DNA of 61,139 bases from Pseudomonas sp. B6002. GTDB lineage: Bacteria; Pseudomonadota; Gammaproteobacteria; Pseudomonadales; Pseudomonadaceae. This document shows, piece after piece, positions 46,449-57,398 of the stretch. Where the stretch lies: positions 1 through 61,139 of the forward strand of contig NZ_JACAOY010000011.1 of assembly GCF_013385985.1 (NCBI RefSeq). Reading direction: 5' to 3'. Within the stretch, counting starts at the first letter, position 1, and every line of letters begins with the position of its first letter. A model generated the notes under the pieces. It ran no database searches and was not told where the DNA came from. It saw only the letters and a list, made by a program, of their open reading frames with translations. A program made the translations under genes and the position numbers.

Positions 46449-49400
46449 TCATCCGGCCACTTGTGTTAACCCCATGCCTCTTGGGGGAGGGGTTTTGAGC
46501 GCCTCGACCAATTGAGACAAGTAGTAGAAGCGCAGGGGGCTGAAGGATTCCCAGCGCTCGACGAAGTACTGGCCCTTGTCGTCGATTTGAATCGGCGTGG
46601 TGAGAATTTCATTGCTGCGCGAGAAGTGCACAAGATTGGCCTCACCGTCAGTGGGGCGCTCGATAAAGAACTGCCCGGGCGTCGTCAGCTTGCTGCGGTC
46701 CGGCAACGGTTCGACGGGGGGCAGCGGCCGCCCTGCAATGCCCACTTCAACGCGGTAGTCGCTGCGCAAGGCCACGCCATAGCGCTCGTCACCCATCTGC
46801 CAGCCAGCGCTGTGCAATGGCTTGGCCAGTTCTGGCACGGTATCGCGCACATGCAGGCTGACAGCATCCTGCAACTGCGCGATGCCCGGTACGCCGACAT
46901 ACATGTCTGTGTGTGTACTGCTCATGAACGCCACCCACTTATGCGGACCAAGGGCCTGTTGGTCCGCGCTGATTACCTGGTTGGCAAAGTAGCTGAACAG
47001 CCGGGCGCGGGAGTTCTGCTCACTAAGGCCTTTGACGTGATAGCTGGCGGTACAGTCCAGCGCACGGATGCGCAGCCCATATTTGTTCGCAGCCTTGATT
47101 ACGTTGGTGAAGGTGTCCGGGCCGTGGTATCGCGGCATGTGGCCCGCGTCCAGGCTGAACAGGTAGTCCTTCAAGATGTCCGGCATTTTCAGCGTGCGCT
47201 GATAGGTCTCCAGCGCTGTCTGGTGCAGGTCGGTAAGCAGGTGCTCCATGTACAGCGTTTTCACGCCTTGTTTTTTCAGGTGCTTGAAGCTGTCGATCAG
47301 CAGTCGCTTGCTGGAGCGTGCGATATGGGCTTCGCCGATGACCAGGCCGAGTTTTTGTTGATACAGGCGTTCAATGAATACCGTTTCACTGCTCGTCGTG
47401 GCCAGGTTCGCCGGCAAACTGCGCGGGGGCAATGTGAGCTCGTTGAAAAATACCTTGGCCTTGTCCGAAAGCCGCTGCCGGATTTCGCTGAAGGTGAACT
47501 GCACGGCGGCATGCCTTGGATTGACGTGTGTGTAGTGTGTGTCGAGGCCGTGACGGGTGTGTCTGATCAGTTCAATATCGCCGCGAATATCCAGGGGCAG
47601 GTCGAACTCGGTGTAATGGCTGACAGCGACCGCCGGCGTGCCCGACGTACTGGGGCTGGGCAACGTGACGTGGGTGGTTGGCAGGGCCAAGATGAAGTCA
47701 CCGCGAGACTGCACGCGGGTGGAGGTGTCTGGCCACACGCCGATGCGCTGGCCGGGTGCGGCGTCTTCAACCCGCAGGGCCGGGGTATTTTGTAGATCTG
47801 CCAGGCCCGCGACCTGTTCATGAGTGCCCAGGCGGTTGGAGTCCACCAGCGCCACCCAGCCTTCGCCGGGGTTGTTTTTCAGGTTCTGCTCAATCACCGA
47901 GTGGGAGTAGAAATTGCGCAGCTTGCTGCTGCGGGGAATGAAGCGCGGGCCATCCCCCAGAGCCAGTACGTGCTCCATATGGTACGAGGCGGACCCGTCG
48001 ATGCCATCGATGGCGATATTCAAGCGTTGGGTTTCCAGCAGCAATTTTCGATAAGTGAAGGGGGCATCGGCCGTGAGCCCCAGGGTTTGATCGACTTGAA
48101 TCAGATGCCGCTCGATCTGTGTCAGCGCCTGAGCCTTGCTGCCGCTGAGCTGATTGTTGAGGACCTTCAGCTTGCGGTGGAACAGGTCGCGGGGCAGGTT
48201 TTCGATATAGACGCGCTTGAGCCCCTGTTCGGCCAGCGCAGGCAGTTGTTCGATCAACAGTTGCTTGCTGGCAATGGAGCTGTCGAGGGCGCCGATGATC
48301 AGGCGCTTGTTGCGATTGAACAGGGGCTTGAGGATGTCCGCAGGTGCGGCATCGACGGCGAACGCGGGCAAGGGGGATTTGGGCGCGACAGTGGGTAACG
48401 CCTGGAAGAAGGCGTCGGCGCGCTGGTTCAGCCGCTCGACGTGCTTGGCGTACGCCGTGCGCAACGGGGCCGCTTCCGTGAAGGCATTACCTTGGGCTGC
48501 ACCACCATATTCGGTCCCCATCCCCTCAAGGCGGGCCTTGAACTCCGGGTCAAGCAACGTGCGGAAGGTCTTGGCTTGCTCGGGCGCGACGTCGAACACT
48601 TCCAAGGGGCTGCTCTCGTCGGCCAACAATGTTTCGTATTTCTTGCGCCCGCCACCGACCAAGCCGGAACGCACCCATTGGCCGTCGGCATTGCGGTTGA
48701 CCAACCGTGTGGTGGACAGCAAATGGCCGCTCTGCGGGTCATGGCGATACAGCAAATAACGGCCCAGTGCATCCGGGGTGTGTGACGCCCACAGTGAGTT
48801 TCCATCGAACAGTACCGGCTGCATGCCCTCGGGTTTGAGCACGTCTAGCTGGCTGAGCACGGCGTTGTCGGCAGCTTGCGTGCTGGTGCGGATCGTCGGG
48901 CGCAGTGACTTGAAGGCGCCCTTCAATGCCGGGCGCGCGTCGAACAACAGCGCGCCGCCCATATTGGCCAGGTAGCCGAGATAGTGTTGCAGGGCGCTGT
49001 CTGTGTCGTTCTGGTGGTAGGCGTTGAGGGCGAGCATGGCGTCCTTGAAGGCCAGTAGCCCCCCCAGGGTCAGGCTGAGCAGTGGGAACGGCATGGTGGC
49101 TACGGCGGTCAGCCACTCGACGCAGGTCCAGAGAACGCCGGTGATCATCTGGAGCCGATTGACTGTCGTTGCGTGCACGTCATCGATCTTGCGTTGCAGG
49201 TTCATGTTGTAGAACTCATGGCGCAAATCGGTCAGCGGCGTGGTGTGCTGGATGCTGTCATGTCGGGCAGGGCTGGGGGTGGTGCGGTCGATTTCGACTG
49301 GCAACCCTTTACGAGCGGTTTTCAGGAACTGCGCAATCCGTGCCTTTGACTGCAGCGGTACCCGCGCGCCCCAATAAGCAGGCATGCCCTCGACTTTTTT

Positions 49401-52142
49401 GAGCAGGTAGTTGAACAGCTTGGCCTCGCGCCAACTAATGCCGTCCGGCGCATCAGGGGTATAAAGCAGTATCGGGTTGTCGCCGTGGCTGAACAGGTAG
49501 TTGCCGATGACCCAGTCCCCATCAATGGACAGCCGGTGCACCCTGTAGGTGTGGCGCTCGGTGTTGCCGCTGTCGGAAAGCCTTTCGATGGCCTGCTCCA
49601 GCCAGGCCTGGTCAGCCTGAGTGAGATGCCCTTGCAGGCGGGACTCCAGAGCAGCGCTTTTCATCTGTAGTTGCACGATTGCCAACACGGCAGTGCGTCG
49701 TTCGTCATAGCCTGGGCTGTCGCTGTTTTGCAGGCGTCGGCGGATTTCGTCGGTATAGCGTTGACCGATCCAGACGCCCGTGACGGAGCGTGCGACGTTC
49801 TGCGCAGTCAACGGGCTCAGGTCTACGTTGGGTGGGCCGCGGAAGGTCGCGGAAGTTGAGAATTTTTCATTGAGAAAGCCGATGCCGTCTTCATACCCAT
49901 CGCGATACAGCGTGGTGTACGACACTGGCGTCGCCGCAGCGCCGACCAGTGGTTTGGGTGCATAGGCAAATACTGTATCCGGGTCAATATCGTTTTGCTG
50001 GCGACCTAACAGCCGGTTGAGACTGAGCCTGGCTTGGTCATGCAGGTAGCGTTCAAACGCAGGGACGCTGGATTCTGCGTCCGGCCGGGCGTTGTAGACA
50101 CGCAGTGCGCCCGCGGCATCATCGGCCAGGCTTGCCAGGCGGCTGCGGTCACTGACAGAGGCCGTACGGTACCAGGCCGGCGAGCTGAACTCGTAGTCAT
50201 CCAACTGTATCGTCAGTTGGTGCGCGGCTATCGCTTCCAGGCAGTCGGTATAGGTGCTCGGTTTGCCGAAGGTTACTTCCAGATGCTCGTTGACGTCAGG
50301 GCGCAGGCTGATACTGCGCAGGAAGTCACGCATCTTTGGCCTGAAACGCCGCGGCACCTGTTCCAGCAGGTACTCGCTCATGGTGCGCCCGTTGAGGCGA
50401 GCCTTGCTGTCCGTCCAGCCGATGATATGGGTCTGGCATTCGCGCAGCGTGTTGAATGCGATGAACTGTTGGACGCTCGGTGCATCGGGCGTACACAGCA
50501 GCAAGCGTTTGACCTGGCCCTGGCTGTCTTCTTCGCGCAGCAGCCACAGGTCCTTGAGTTGTGCGCCGTGGAGCAACACGGTCTGGGCGTACAAAGGTTG
50601 ACGTGTGTTTTTTTGCAGGTCCTCAAAGCGTTTGAAATCAGCCTGGTTCAGATGGCCTTGCAGCCGGGCGACGTTGGCCATGAGCGTCAGGCGCTGATGG
50701 AAGAACCCGCGTGCCGCCAGCTTGATTTGTGGAGTGGCCAGTGCCGTTTTCAGCGTGATGGCGAAGTCCAAACGCGGTTGCAGGTCTTGCAGCAGCATAA
50801 GCAGGGTTTGCACGTTGAGATGGGCGTGGGCCACACGGAGCGGCGCACCGGCGTAGCTCAGGGTGCTGCGCTCGAGGAATGCCGAACCGGGTGTACTGTC
50901 GCCAGGATGCAGGCCGCGCAGGGTCAACTCCACCAATGAGCGTTGCTGGTTGTAGGTGCCGACCTGAGGCACCGTACGAGCGGTGGTGATGTGCAGCAGG
51001 TCCGGGTCCAGGTCGTGGATATCCAGCTCATCGGCCAGTTGCTCAGCCCATTGATGGCGGGCCAGTGCCTGAGGGGTCGCGGCAGGGCCGAACAGATCGA
51101 GGAAAGCCTGGCGAGCCGTGTTGTAGCGGTGCAGGTGCTGGTCAATGGTCGTGCGCTCGAGCCTGTTGGCGCTGCGATACCAATCGGGCAGGGCCTTGAA
51201 CAGGTTGCGCTCAAGCAGGCGCTGGGCGCGAAAGTCCAGGCGCGCCGTGAGGTCGGGCAGCGCGGCGTGTAGAGCGTCGTCAAGGTGTTGCTTGAGCTGG
51301 GTGGCATTCAGCTGAGCGTTTTCGGCCAGGGTCAGGGCGTGGTGGATGTCTTTTTTGCGCTTTTCGAGCACGGCTTGATAGGCGTGTTCGAACAGCGGTT
51401 GATCCGTGATTGGTTGCAGAGCCAGCGGCCAGATATCGGTGATGGCCAGGTGCTGATACCGCACCGGCAAATGACGGCTGAATTCAGCGTGGCCGCTGCG
51501 CAGTGCCATGGTTTGCAGCAGGCCGCGGTCGAGTTCTTGCAAGGTAGCGAAGGCTTCCAGCCCGCGTGAGGGCGTGAAGAGCAGCACCGGCCCGACGCTC
51601 GCGTCGCCGCTCAGGCTGTCAACATGTGGGTTGGCCTGGCGTGTCAGCACGAACGCCCCGGCGAATTCGATGCGCTCGTCCTGGTAATCGAAGGTCAAGG
51701 CGTACAGGCCGGGGCGTAACGCCGGAGGTCGGGAGCAGTCTTCCAGCATCTGCAGGTCGGAGGGGGATAGCAGGGCATCACTGACGTTAAGCCGGGTTTC
51801 CTGTTCCAACGCTTTGATGCCGGCGGTGTCGGTCAGGTAGGTCTTGCGGCTCTGACCATTGACGGCACTGGTGTCATCCAGATCTTGCAGTTGGGTGGCG
51901 AGGCGGGTTTTCAGTGGGCTCAGTTGGCTGGGGTCGCTCAGGTCCAGCCCCTGATAAAAGGCGCTGGCCTGAGTCATGTAGGCCAGGTTGATGCGCTTGA
52001 GGGTGGTGTTGAGGGTGTCCAGTGCCAGCCGCTCGGCTGGCAGGGTGACGGGGCGCCGACTGTAAGGGCGCAGTGTCGGATCGATTTCCAGCAGATGGCT
52101 ATGGATTTGTTGCAGGGCAAGCGGGTTATTCGGCGTACTCAT
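46449..52142 (-). CDS. Giant DUF6543/dermonecrotic-toxin-like protein with two ChaN/EreA-like modules
   Basis: The 1897-aa protein has an N-terminal half like the Pseudomonas DUF6543 (dermonecrotic toxin) proteins, with three LL-x-TP segments (LLFTPSRG near 186, LLLCTPDAP near 548, ILLYTPDAP near 892) and two RLQGHLxQAD units near 490 and 834. A hydrophobic stretch lies at about 1002-1035. Two related C-terminal modules follow: 1275-1460 and 1597-1795. The second keeps GEAH (1603-1606), MEHLLTD, DCTASYH and SSTHTD, as in ChaN/EreA/TIKI-like enzymes or membrane-targeted effector domains. The first has GALD (1284-1287) instead. No signal peptide, immunity gene or secretion gene is seen. Target unknown; effector/toxin role is inferred. 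Confidence 0.75.
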   Translation of the reverse strand: MSTPNNPLALQQIHSHLLEIDPTLRPYSRRPVTLPAERLALDTLNTTLKRINLAYMTQASAFYQGLDLSDPSQLSPLKTRLATQLQDLDDTSAVNGQSRKTYLTDTAGIKALEQETRLNVSDALLSPSDLQMLEDCSRPPALRPGLYALTFDYQDERIEFAGAFVLTRQANPHVDSLSGDASVGPVLLFTPSRGLEAFATLQELDRGLLQTMALRSGHAEFSRHLPVRYQHLAITDIWPLALQPITDQPLFEHAYQAVLEKRKKDIHHALTLAENAQLNATQLKQHLDDALHAALPDLTARLDFRAQRLLERNLFKALPDWYRSANRLERTTIDQHLHRYNTARQAFLDLFGPAATPQALARHQWAEQLADELDIHDLDPDLLHITTARTVPQVGTYNQQRSLVELTLRGLHPGDSTPGSAFLERSTLSYAGAPLRVAHAHLNVQTLLMLLQDLQPRLDFAITLKTALATPQIKLAARGFFHQRLTLMANVARLQGHLNQADFKRFEDLQKNTRQPLYAQTVLLHGAQLKDLWLLREEDSQGQVKRLLLCTPDAPSVQQFIAFNTLRECQTHIIGWTDSKARLNGRTMSEYLLEQVPRRFRPKMRDFLRSISLRPDVNEHLEVTFGKPSTYTDCLEAIAAHQLTIQLDDYEFSSPAWYRTASVSDRSRLASLADDAAGALRVYNARPDAESSVPAFERYLHDQARLSLNRLLGRQQNDIDPDTVFAYAPKPLVGAAATPVSYTTLYRDGYEDGIGFLNEKFSTSATFRGPPNVDLSPLTAQNVARSVTGVWIGQRYTDEIRRRLQNSDSPGYDERRTAVLAIVQLQMKSAALESRLQGHLTQADQAWLEQAIERLSDSGNTERHTYRVHRLSIDGDWVIGNYLFSHGDNPILLYTPDAPDGISWREAKLFNYLLKKVEGMPAYWGARVPLQSKARIAQFLKTARKGLPVEIDRTTPSPARHDSIQHTTPLTDLRHEFYNMNLQRKIDDVHATTVNRLQMITGVLWTCVEWLTAVATMPFPLLSLTLGGLLAFKDAMLALNAYHQNDTDSALQHYLGYLANMGGALLFDARPALKGAFKSLRPTIRTSTQAADNAVLSQLDVLKPEGMQPVLFDGNSLWASHTPDALGRYLLYRHDPQSGHLLSTTRLVNRNADGQWVRSGLVGGGRKKYETLLADESSPLEVFDVAPEQAKTFRTLLDPEFKARLEGMGTEYGGAAQGNAFTEAAPLRTAYAKHVERLNQRADAFFQALPTVAPKSPLPAFAVDAAPADILKPLFNRNKRLIIGALDSSIASKQLLIEQLPALAEQGLKRVYIENLPRDLFHRKLKVLNNQLSGSKAQALTQIERHLIQVDQTLGLTADAPFTYRKLLLETQRLNIAIDGIDGSASYHMEHVLALGDGPRFIPRSSKLRNFYSHSVIEQNLKNNPGEGWVALVDSNRLGTHEQVAGLADLQNTPALRVEDAAPGQRIGVWPDTSTRVQSRGDFILALPTTHVTLPSPSTSGTPAVAVSHYTEFDLPLDIRGDIELIRHTRHGLDTHYTHVNPRHAAVQFTFSEIRQRLSDKAKVFFNELTLPPRSLPANLATTSSETVFIERLYQQKLGLVIGEAHIARSSKRLLIDSFKHLKKQGVKTLYMEHLLTDLHQTALETYQRTLKMPDILKDYLFSLDAGHMPRYHGPDTFTNVIKAANKYGLRIRALDCTASYHVKGLSEQNSRARLFSYFANQVISADQQALGPHKWVAFMSSTHTDMYVGVPGIAQLQDAVSLHVRDTVPELAKPLHSAGWQMGDERYGVALRSDYRVEVGIAGRPLPPVEPLPDRSKLTTPGQFFIERPTDGEANLVHFSRSNEILTTPIQIDDKGQYFVERWESFSPLRFYYLSQLVEALKTPPPRGMGLTQVAG

Positions 52143-52318
52143 CGGTACGGTCCCAGGGTGATGAATGGAATCACCAGCATGGGCGGCGGCGGCCTGTGCC
52201 CGGCTGTAGATAGCTATGCCGTGACGCTCATCAAGGTTGGGTGTTGTGTGCTAGTCTGCTGGCCCTTTTAGATCTGGAGGGCACGTTAAATCGTGCCGTC
52301 CTACAGCGGAGCACCTTC

Positions 52319-52936
52319 ATGTCCGAAGTTAATCTGTCCACCGACGAAACCCGCGTCAGCTACGGTATTGGCCGCCAACTGGGCGACCAACTGCGCGACA
52401 ACCCGCCACCGGGCGTGAGCATCGACGCGATCCTGGCCGGCCTGACCGACGCTTTCGCTGGCAAGCCAAGCCGTGTCGACCAAGAGCAAATGGCTGCCAG
52501 CTTCAAGGTCATCCGCGAAATCATGCAAGCCGAAGCGGCTGCCAAGGCTGAAGCGGCTGCTGGCGCTGGTCTGGCATTCCTGGCTGAAAACGCCAAGCGT
52601 GATGGCATCACCACCCTGGCTTCCGGCCTGCAATTTGAAGTGCTGACTGCCGGTACTGGCGCCAAGCCAACCCGTGAAGATCAAGTGCGTACCCATTACC
52701 ACGGCACCCTGATCGACGGCACAGTGTTCGACAGCTCCTACGAGCGCGGCCAGCCTGCAGAATTCCCGGTTGGCGGCGTGATCGCTGGCTGGACCGAAGC
52801 CCTGCAACTGATGAATGCCGGCAGCAAATGGCGCCTGTACGTGCCGAGCGAACTGGCTTACGGCGCTCAAGGTGTTGGCAGCATCCCGCCGCACAGCGTT
52901 CTGGTGTTCGACGTCGAGCTGCTCGACGTTCTGTAA
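52319..52936 (+). CDS. fklB: FKBP-type peptidyl-prolyl isomerase (FklB)
   Basis: The 205-aa protein has an N-terminal helical dimerisation domain (YGIGRQLGDQLRDNPPPGVS) and a C-terminal FKBP domain from about 110 (VRTHYHGTLIDGTVFDSSYE, ending SIPPHSVLVFDVELLDV). It assists folding of proline-containing proteins, probably in the cytoplasm as no signal peptide is seen. The ATG at 52319 has CGGAG upstream. It neighbours the same genes in P. aeruginosa. Confidence 0.93.
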   Translation: MSEVNLSTDETRVSYGIGRQLGDQLRDNPPPGVSIDAILAGLTDAFAGKPSRVDQEQMAASFKVIREIMQAEAAAKAEAAAGAGLAFLAENAKRDGITTLASGLQFEVLTAGTGAKPTREDQVRTHYHGTLIDGTVFDSSYERGQPAEFPVGGVIAGWTEALQLMNAGSKWRLYVPSELAYGAQGVGSIPPHSVLVFDVELLDVL

Positions 52937-52967
52937 GACCTGCTGATTACTGCGGGTGTTGGGCTTG

Positions 52968-53054
52968 TGTGGGAGCGGGCTTGCTCGCGAATGCATCAAC
53001 GCGGTCTGTCTGATACACCGTGTTGTCCGCTTCGCGAGCAAGCCCGCTCCCACA
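52968..53054. repeat. REP/REPIN palindrome (class GCGGGCTTGCTCGCGAA)
   Basis: TGTGGGAGCGGGCTTGCTCG and its inverted copy lie between the convergent fklB and 85-aa-protein genes. Confidence 0.92.
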
Positions 53055-53087
53055 TAAAGCCCATTCCCAAAGACCGTACAGTTTGCT

Positions 53088-53345
53088 TCATGGATGGAAC
53101 TTGCCATTCAACTCCGTGGCCGGGCGCAATGCTCGGGCATAGCAGAACAGAAACAGATTACGCACCACTTCCTTCAGCACCCCAGGCTCACTGGAACTCA
53201 GGCCGTTCACGTCCAGGTCGCCCTGGTCCTGCAGTTCATTCAGCGCTTCTTCTTCCAGTACCGCACAGACTTCACCGGTTTCCCGATGCAGGATCCGCAG
53301 GTAAGGGTGTGGGCGATCCAGCCAGGCATCGATCAAATACGTCAT
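53088..53345 (-). CDS. Conserved 85-aa hypothetical protein
   Basis: The small, acidic cytosolic protein starts MTYLIDAWLDRPHPYLRILH and contains EEEALNELQDQGDLDVNGL. No catalytic motif is seen. A clear AAGGAG lies 8 bases before the ATG at 53345. A small gene is found in the same place (between fklB and ispB) in other Pseudomonas, which supports it as real. Function unknown. Confidence 0.8.
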   Translation of the reverse strand: MTYLIDAWLDRPHPYLRILHRETGEVCAVLEEEALNELQDQGDLDVNGLSSSEPGVLKEVVRNLFLFCYARALRPATELNGKFHP

Positions 53346-53505
53346 GAGTCATTCTCCTTGATGAGTTTCAATGAGAATAATTCTTATTCGTGGAATAGCA
53401 AGTGCCTATTGGCGGATTCTGGATTTTTCTGTGTGGATATTGCGCGGGGTCAACGGGGAGGGCGAAACGCCATCCCGCGACGGGCGCGGGATGGAAGCAG
53501 CAGGT

Positions 53506-53847
53506 TCAGACCTTGCGCACGAACTCGGACTTGAGCTTCATCGGGCCGATACCGTCGATCTTGCAGTCGATATCGTGGTCGCCGTCGCACAGGCGGATGT
53601 TCTTGACCTTGGTGCCGACCTTGACCACCAGAGAGGTGCCCTTGACCTTGAGGTCCTTGATCACGGTAATGGTGTCGCCGTCCTGCAGCACATTGCCGAC
53701 GGAGTCTTTCTTCACGGTTTCATCGCCGGCCGCTTCGGTCTCGCCGTTGGCGGACCACTCATGGGCGCATTCCGGGCAGACCAGCTGGGCGCCGTCTTCG
53801 TAGGTGTATTCGGAATTGCATTTCGGGCAGGGTGGCAACGTGCTCAC
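53506..53847 (-). CDS. Zinc-ribbon YjdM/PhnA-family protein
   Basis: The 113-aa protein has an N-terminal zinc ribbon with cysteines 7, 10, 24 and 27 (CPKC, CPEC) and a C-terminal beta-rich PhnA domain ([20 protein letters not shown]). The GTG at 53847 is the start, with AAGGAG 5 bases upstream. Despite the PhnA name, YjdM proteins have no established phosphonoacetate hydrolase role. Confidence 0.87.
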   Translation of the reverse strand: MSTLPPCPKCNSEYTYEDGAQLVCPECAHEWSANGETEAAGDETVKKDSVGNVLQDGDTITVIKDLKVKGTSLVVKVGTKVKNIRLCDGDHDIDCKIDGIGPMKLKSEFVRKV

Positions 53848-53941
53848 TAAGGCTCCTTGAGAGTCAGGGGTGGCTAAAGGGCGCACATTATATAGGGTTT
53901 TTAGTCCGGGGCGGGATGGTGAGTTGGTAATACAAACTAAA

Positions 53942-54030
53942 TGTGGGAGCGGGCTTGCTCGCGAAAGCGGTGTGCCAGTCACGTCTTTGTTTACTGACCC
54001 ACCGCCTTCGCGAGCAAGCCCGCTCCCACA
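53942..54030. repeat. REP/REPIN palindrome (class GCGGGCTTGCTCGCGAA)
   Basis: TGTGGGAGCGGGCTTGCTCG and its inverted copy lie between ispB and the YjdM gene (same strand). Confidence 0.92.
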
Positions 54031-54055
54031 CAAGCCCGCTCGCTACAGATCTGCG

Positions 54056-55024
54056 TTAGTGCGTACGGGCTACCGCAAATTCACTCAGCTCTACCAGGGC
54101 ATCCCGATACTCGCTGGCGGGAATCACTTCCAGGCACTGGATGGCGCGGGCGACGAAGTCACGCGCCAGTTGGGCGGTGTAGTCCAGTGAGCCCGAAGCC
54201 TCGACGGCGGCACGGATGGCCTCCAGGTCTTCGATCCCGCCTTTCTGGATCGCTTTGCGCACCAGGGCGGCCTGTTCCGGCGTGCCTTCGCGCATGGTGT
54301 AGATCAGCGGCAGGGTTGGCTTGCCTTCGGCCAGGTCATCACCGACGTTCTTGCCCAGGGTTTCGGCATCGCCACGGTAGTCGAGCAGGTCGTCCACCAG
54401 TTGGAATGCCACACCCAGGTGGTCGCCAAAGGTGCGCAGCGCTTCGGCCTGTTCGGCGGTGGCACCACACAATGCAGCGGCACTGTGGGTCGAGGCTTCG
54501 AAGAGCATTGCGGTCTTGCCGCGAATCACTTCCATGTAGGTTTCTTCGGTGGTGCTGGCGTCGCGGACCTTCGACAGCTGCAACACTTCGCCCTCGGCGA
54601 TGATGCGCGTGGCCTGTGAAAGAATCTTCATCACCGGCATCGAGCCCAGCTCGACCATCATTTCGAACGAGCGCGAATACAAGAAATCGCCCACCAGTAC
54701 GCTGGGGGCGTTGCCCCACATTGCGTTGGCGGTCTCGCGGCCACGGCGCATGCCGGACATGTCGACTACGTCGTCATGCAGCAGGGTGGCGGTGTGCAGG
54801 AACTCAATGGTGGCGGCCAGGAGGCGCAGGTCATCGCCCTCACGGCCCAGGGCCTTGCCACATAGCAACACTAATAAAGGACGCAGGCGTTTGCCGCCCG
54901 CCGACGTAATGTAGTCGCCAATTTTGGAGACCAGCGGCACTTTGGACGTCAGCTGCTGCTTGATGATGCCGTCGACGGCGCTAAAATCGTCCGCGACCGC
55001 GCGGTAGAAAGCTTGGGGTTGCAT
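54056..55024 (-). CDS. ispB: Octaprenyl diphosphate synthase
   Basis: IspB builds the polyprenyl side chain of ubiquinone from isopentenyl diphosphate. The 322-aa trans-isoprenyl synthase has the first aspartate-rich motif LLHDDVVDMSGMRRG near residue 84 and the second, QLVDDLLDYRGDAETLGK, near 211, plus the GKRLRPLLVLL substrate region near 44. It is divergent from rplU across 239 bases, the standard gene order. Confidence 0.96.
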   Translation of the reverse strand: MQPQAFYRAVADDFSAVDGIIKQQLTSKVPLVSKIGDYITSAGGKRLRPLLVLLCGKALGREGDDLRLLAATIEFLHTATLLHDDVVDMSGMRRGRETANAMWGNAPSVLVGDFLYSRSFEMMVELGSMPVMKILSQATRIIAEGEVLQLSKVRDASTTEETYMEVIRGKTAMLFEASTHSAAALCGATAEQAEALRTFGDHLGVAFQLVDDLLDYRGDAETLGKNVGDDLAEGKPTLPLIYTMREGTPEQAALVRKAIQKGGIEDLEAIRAAVEASGSLDYTAQLARDFVARAIQCLEVIPASEYRDALVELSEFAVARTH

Positions 55025-55103
55025 CAGCGACAGTCGCTCCAGAAGGGTTGCGCGGCATGCTAGGACCCTGACCCCCGGGTGTCAAGGCGCGATAGACGGC
55101 CCC

Positions 55104-55132
55104 TTGCAAGGCATCTATAGCTTGCGTACAAT
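55104..55132 (+). promoter_or_regulatory. Sigma-70 promoter of rplU-rpmA
   Basis: TTGCAA (55104-55109), a 17-base spacer and TACAAT (55127-55132) form a near-consensus promoter. Transcription would start near 55139, giving a leader of about 125 bases before rplU. Confidence 0.8.
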
Positions 55133-55263
55133 CGCGCACCCTGAACTTCCTGGGCAGCACCTGCCTTACGCAATTGCATTCGGGACGTCCATCCCATGCA
55201 GCCATGCCAGCCAATACCTTTTCTTATAAAGCGCTGGGTGAGCAGGATTATCGGAGAAATACC

Positions 55264-55578
55264 ATGTCGTACGCAGTAATTGTTACTGGTGGCAAGCAAT
55301 ACAAGGTCGCCCCAGGTGAATACCTGAAGATCGAAAAACTGGAAGTCGCTACTGGCGAATCCGTGACTTTTGATCGCGTTCTGTTGGTCGCCAATGGCGA
55401 TGACGTGAACATCGGCGCTCCAGTTGTTGCTGGCGCTACCGTTGTGGCTGAAGTGATCTCCCAAGGTCGTCACGATAAAGTCCGCATCATCAAGTTCCGT
55501 CGTCGTAAGCACCACATGAAGCGTATGGGCCACCGCCAGTGGTACACCGAGATCAAAATCACCGGTATTCAGGCTTAA
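55264..55578 (+). CDS. rplU: 50S ribosomal protein L21
   Basis: The 104-aa L21 binds 23S r[23 protein letters not shown] and the basic [20 protein letters not shown] segment are diagnostic. The ATG at 55264 follows CGGAGA; the earlier opening at 55174 lies in the leader. It is 34 bases from rpmA. Confidence 0.98.
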   Translation: MSYAVIVTGGKQYKVAPGEYLKIEKLEVATGESVTFDRVLLVANGDDVNIGAPVVAGATVVAEVISQGRHDKVRIIKFRRRKHHMKRMGHRQWYTEIKITGIQA

Positions 55579-55612
55579 TTTCAGCCTAATTCCTCACTAG
55601 GAGAATTGACTC

Positions 55613-55870
55613 ATGGCACACAAAAAAGCTGGTGGTAGTACCCGTAACGGTCGCGACTCAGAAGCCAAACGCCTTGGCGTTAAGATGTATGGCGGCCAGA
55701 AAATCATTCCGGGCAACATCATCGTGCGTCAGCGCGGCACCCAATTCCACGCCGGTTACGGTGTAGGCATGGGTAAAGATCACACTCTCTTCGCGAAAAT
55801 CGAAGGCGTGATCAAGTTTGAAGTAAAAGGCGCGTTCAACCGCCGTTACGTGAGCGTTGTCGCAGCTTAA
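55613..55870 (+). CDS. rpmA: 50S ribosomal protein L27
   Basis: The 85-aa L27 begins [20 protein letters not shown], whose N-terminal tail reaches the peptidyl transferase centre. It has no N-terminal cleavage extension. TAGGAGA precedes the ATG, and a terminator follows. Confidence 0.98.
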   Translation: MAHKKAGGSTRNGRDSEAKRLGVKMYGGQKIIPGNIIVRQRGTQFHAGYGVGMGKDHTLFAKIEGVIKFEVKGAFNRRYVSVVAA

Positions 55871-55886
55871 TTGCGAGATCGCTGGA

Positions 55887-55915
55887 AAAGCCCTGTCTTG
55901 CGACGGGGCTTTTTC
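55887..55915 (+). terminator. Rho-independent terminator after rpmA
   Basis: AAGCCCTGTC-TTGC-GACGGGGCTT with one T:G pair is followed by a T-run. Confidence 0.8.
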
Positions 55916-56033
55916 GTTTGTGGGGTGAGTCTCTTGCAAAGCTGTTTGTGATGGGCTCAAGCGCTGGTTTTGCGGTCGTTGATTGAGGTCGCTGCGCTCA
56001 TTTTTGCAAGAGTCTTATGTCTTGGTTTCTTAA

Positions 56034-57287
<1,254 letters not shown>

Positions 57288-57305
57288 TTCGTTGCAGTAA
57301 ACTTG

Positions 57306-57334
57306 AACGCCGCTCCTTTTAGAGCGGCGTTTTA
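57306..57334 (+). terminator. Rho-independent terminator after obg
   Basis: AACGCCGCTC and GAGCGGCGTT form a perfect 10-bp stem around a 6-base loop, then TTTAG. Confidence 0.8.
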
Positions 57335-57398
57335 GTATCCGGGTTTAACGTTATGGGCCGCGCTGGGTCGCGCAGCCCTCAATCTAAGGTTGAAGATG

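Noticed and set aside
46449-52142. Giant gene as part of a Tc/Fit toxin or contact-dependent inhibition locus
   Set aside because: No RHS repeats, haemagglutinin repeats, TcA/TcB features, TpsB partner or type I export genes are present.
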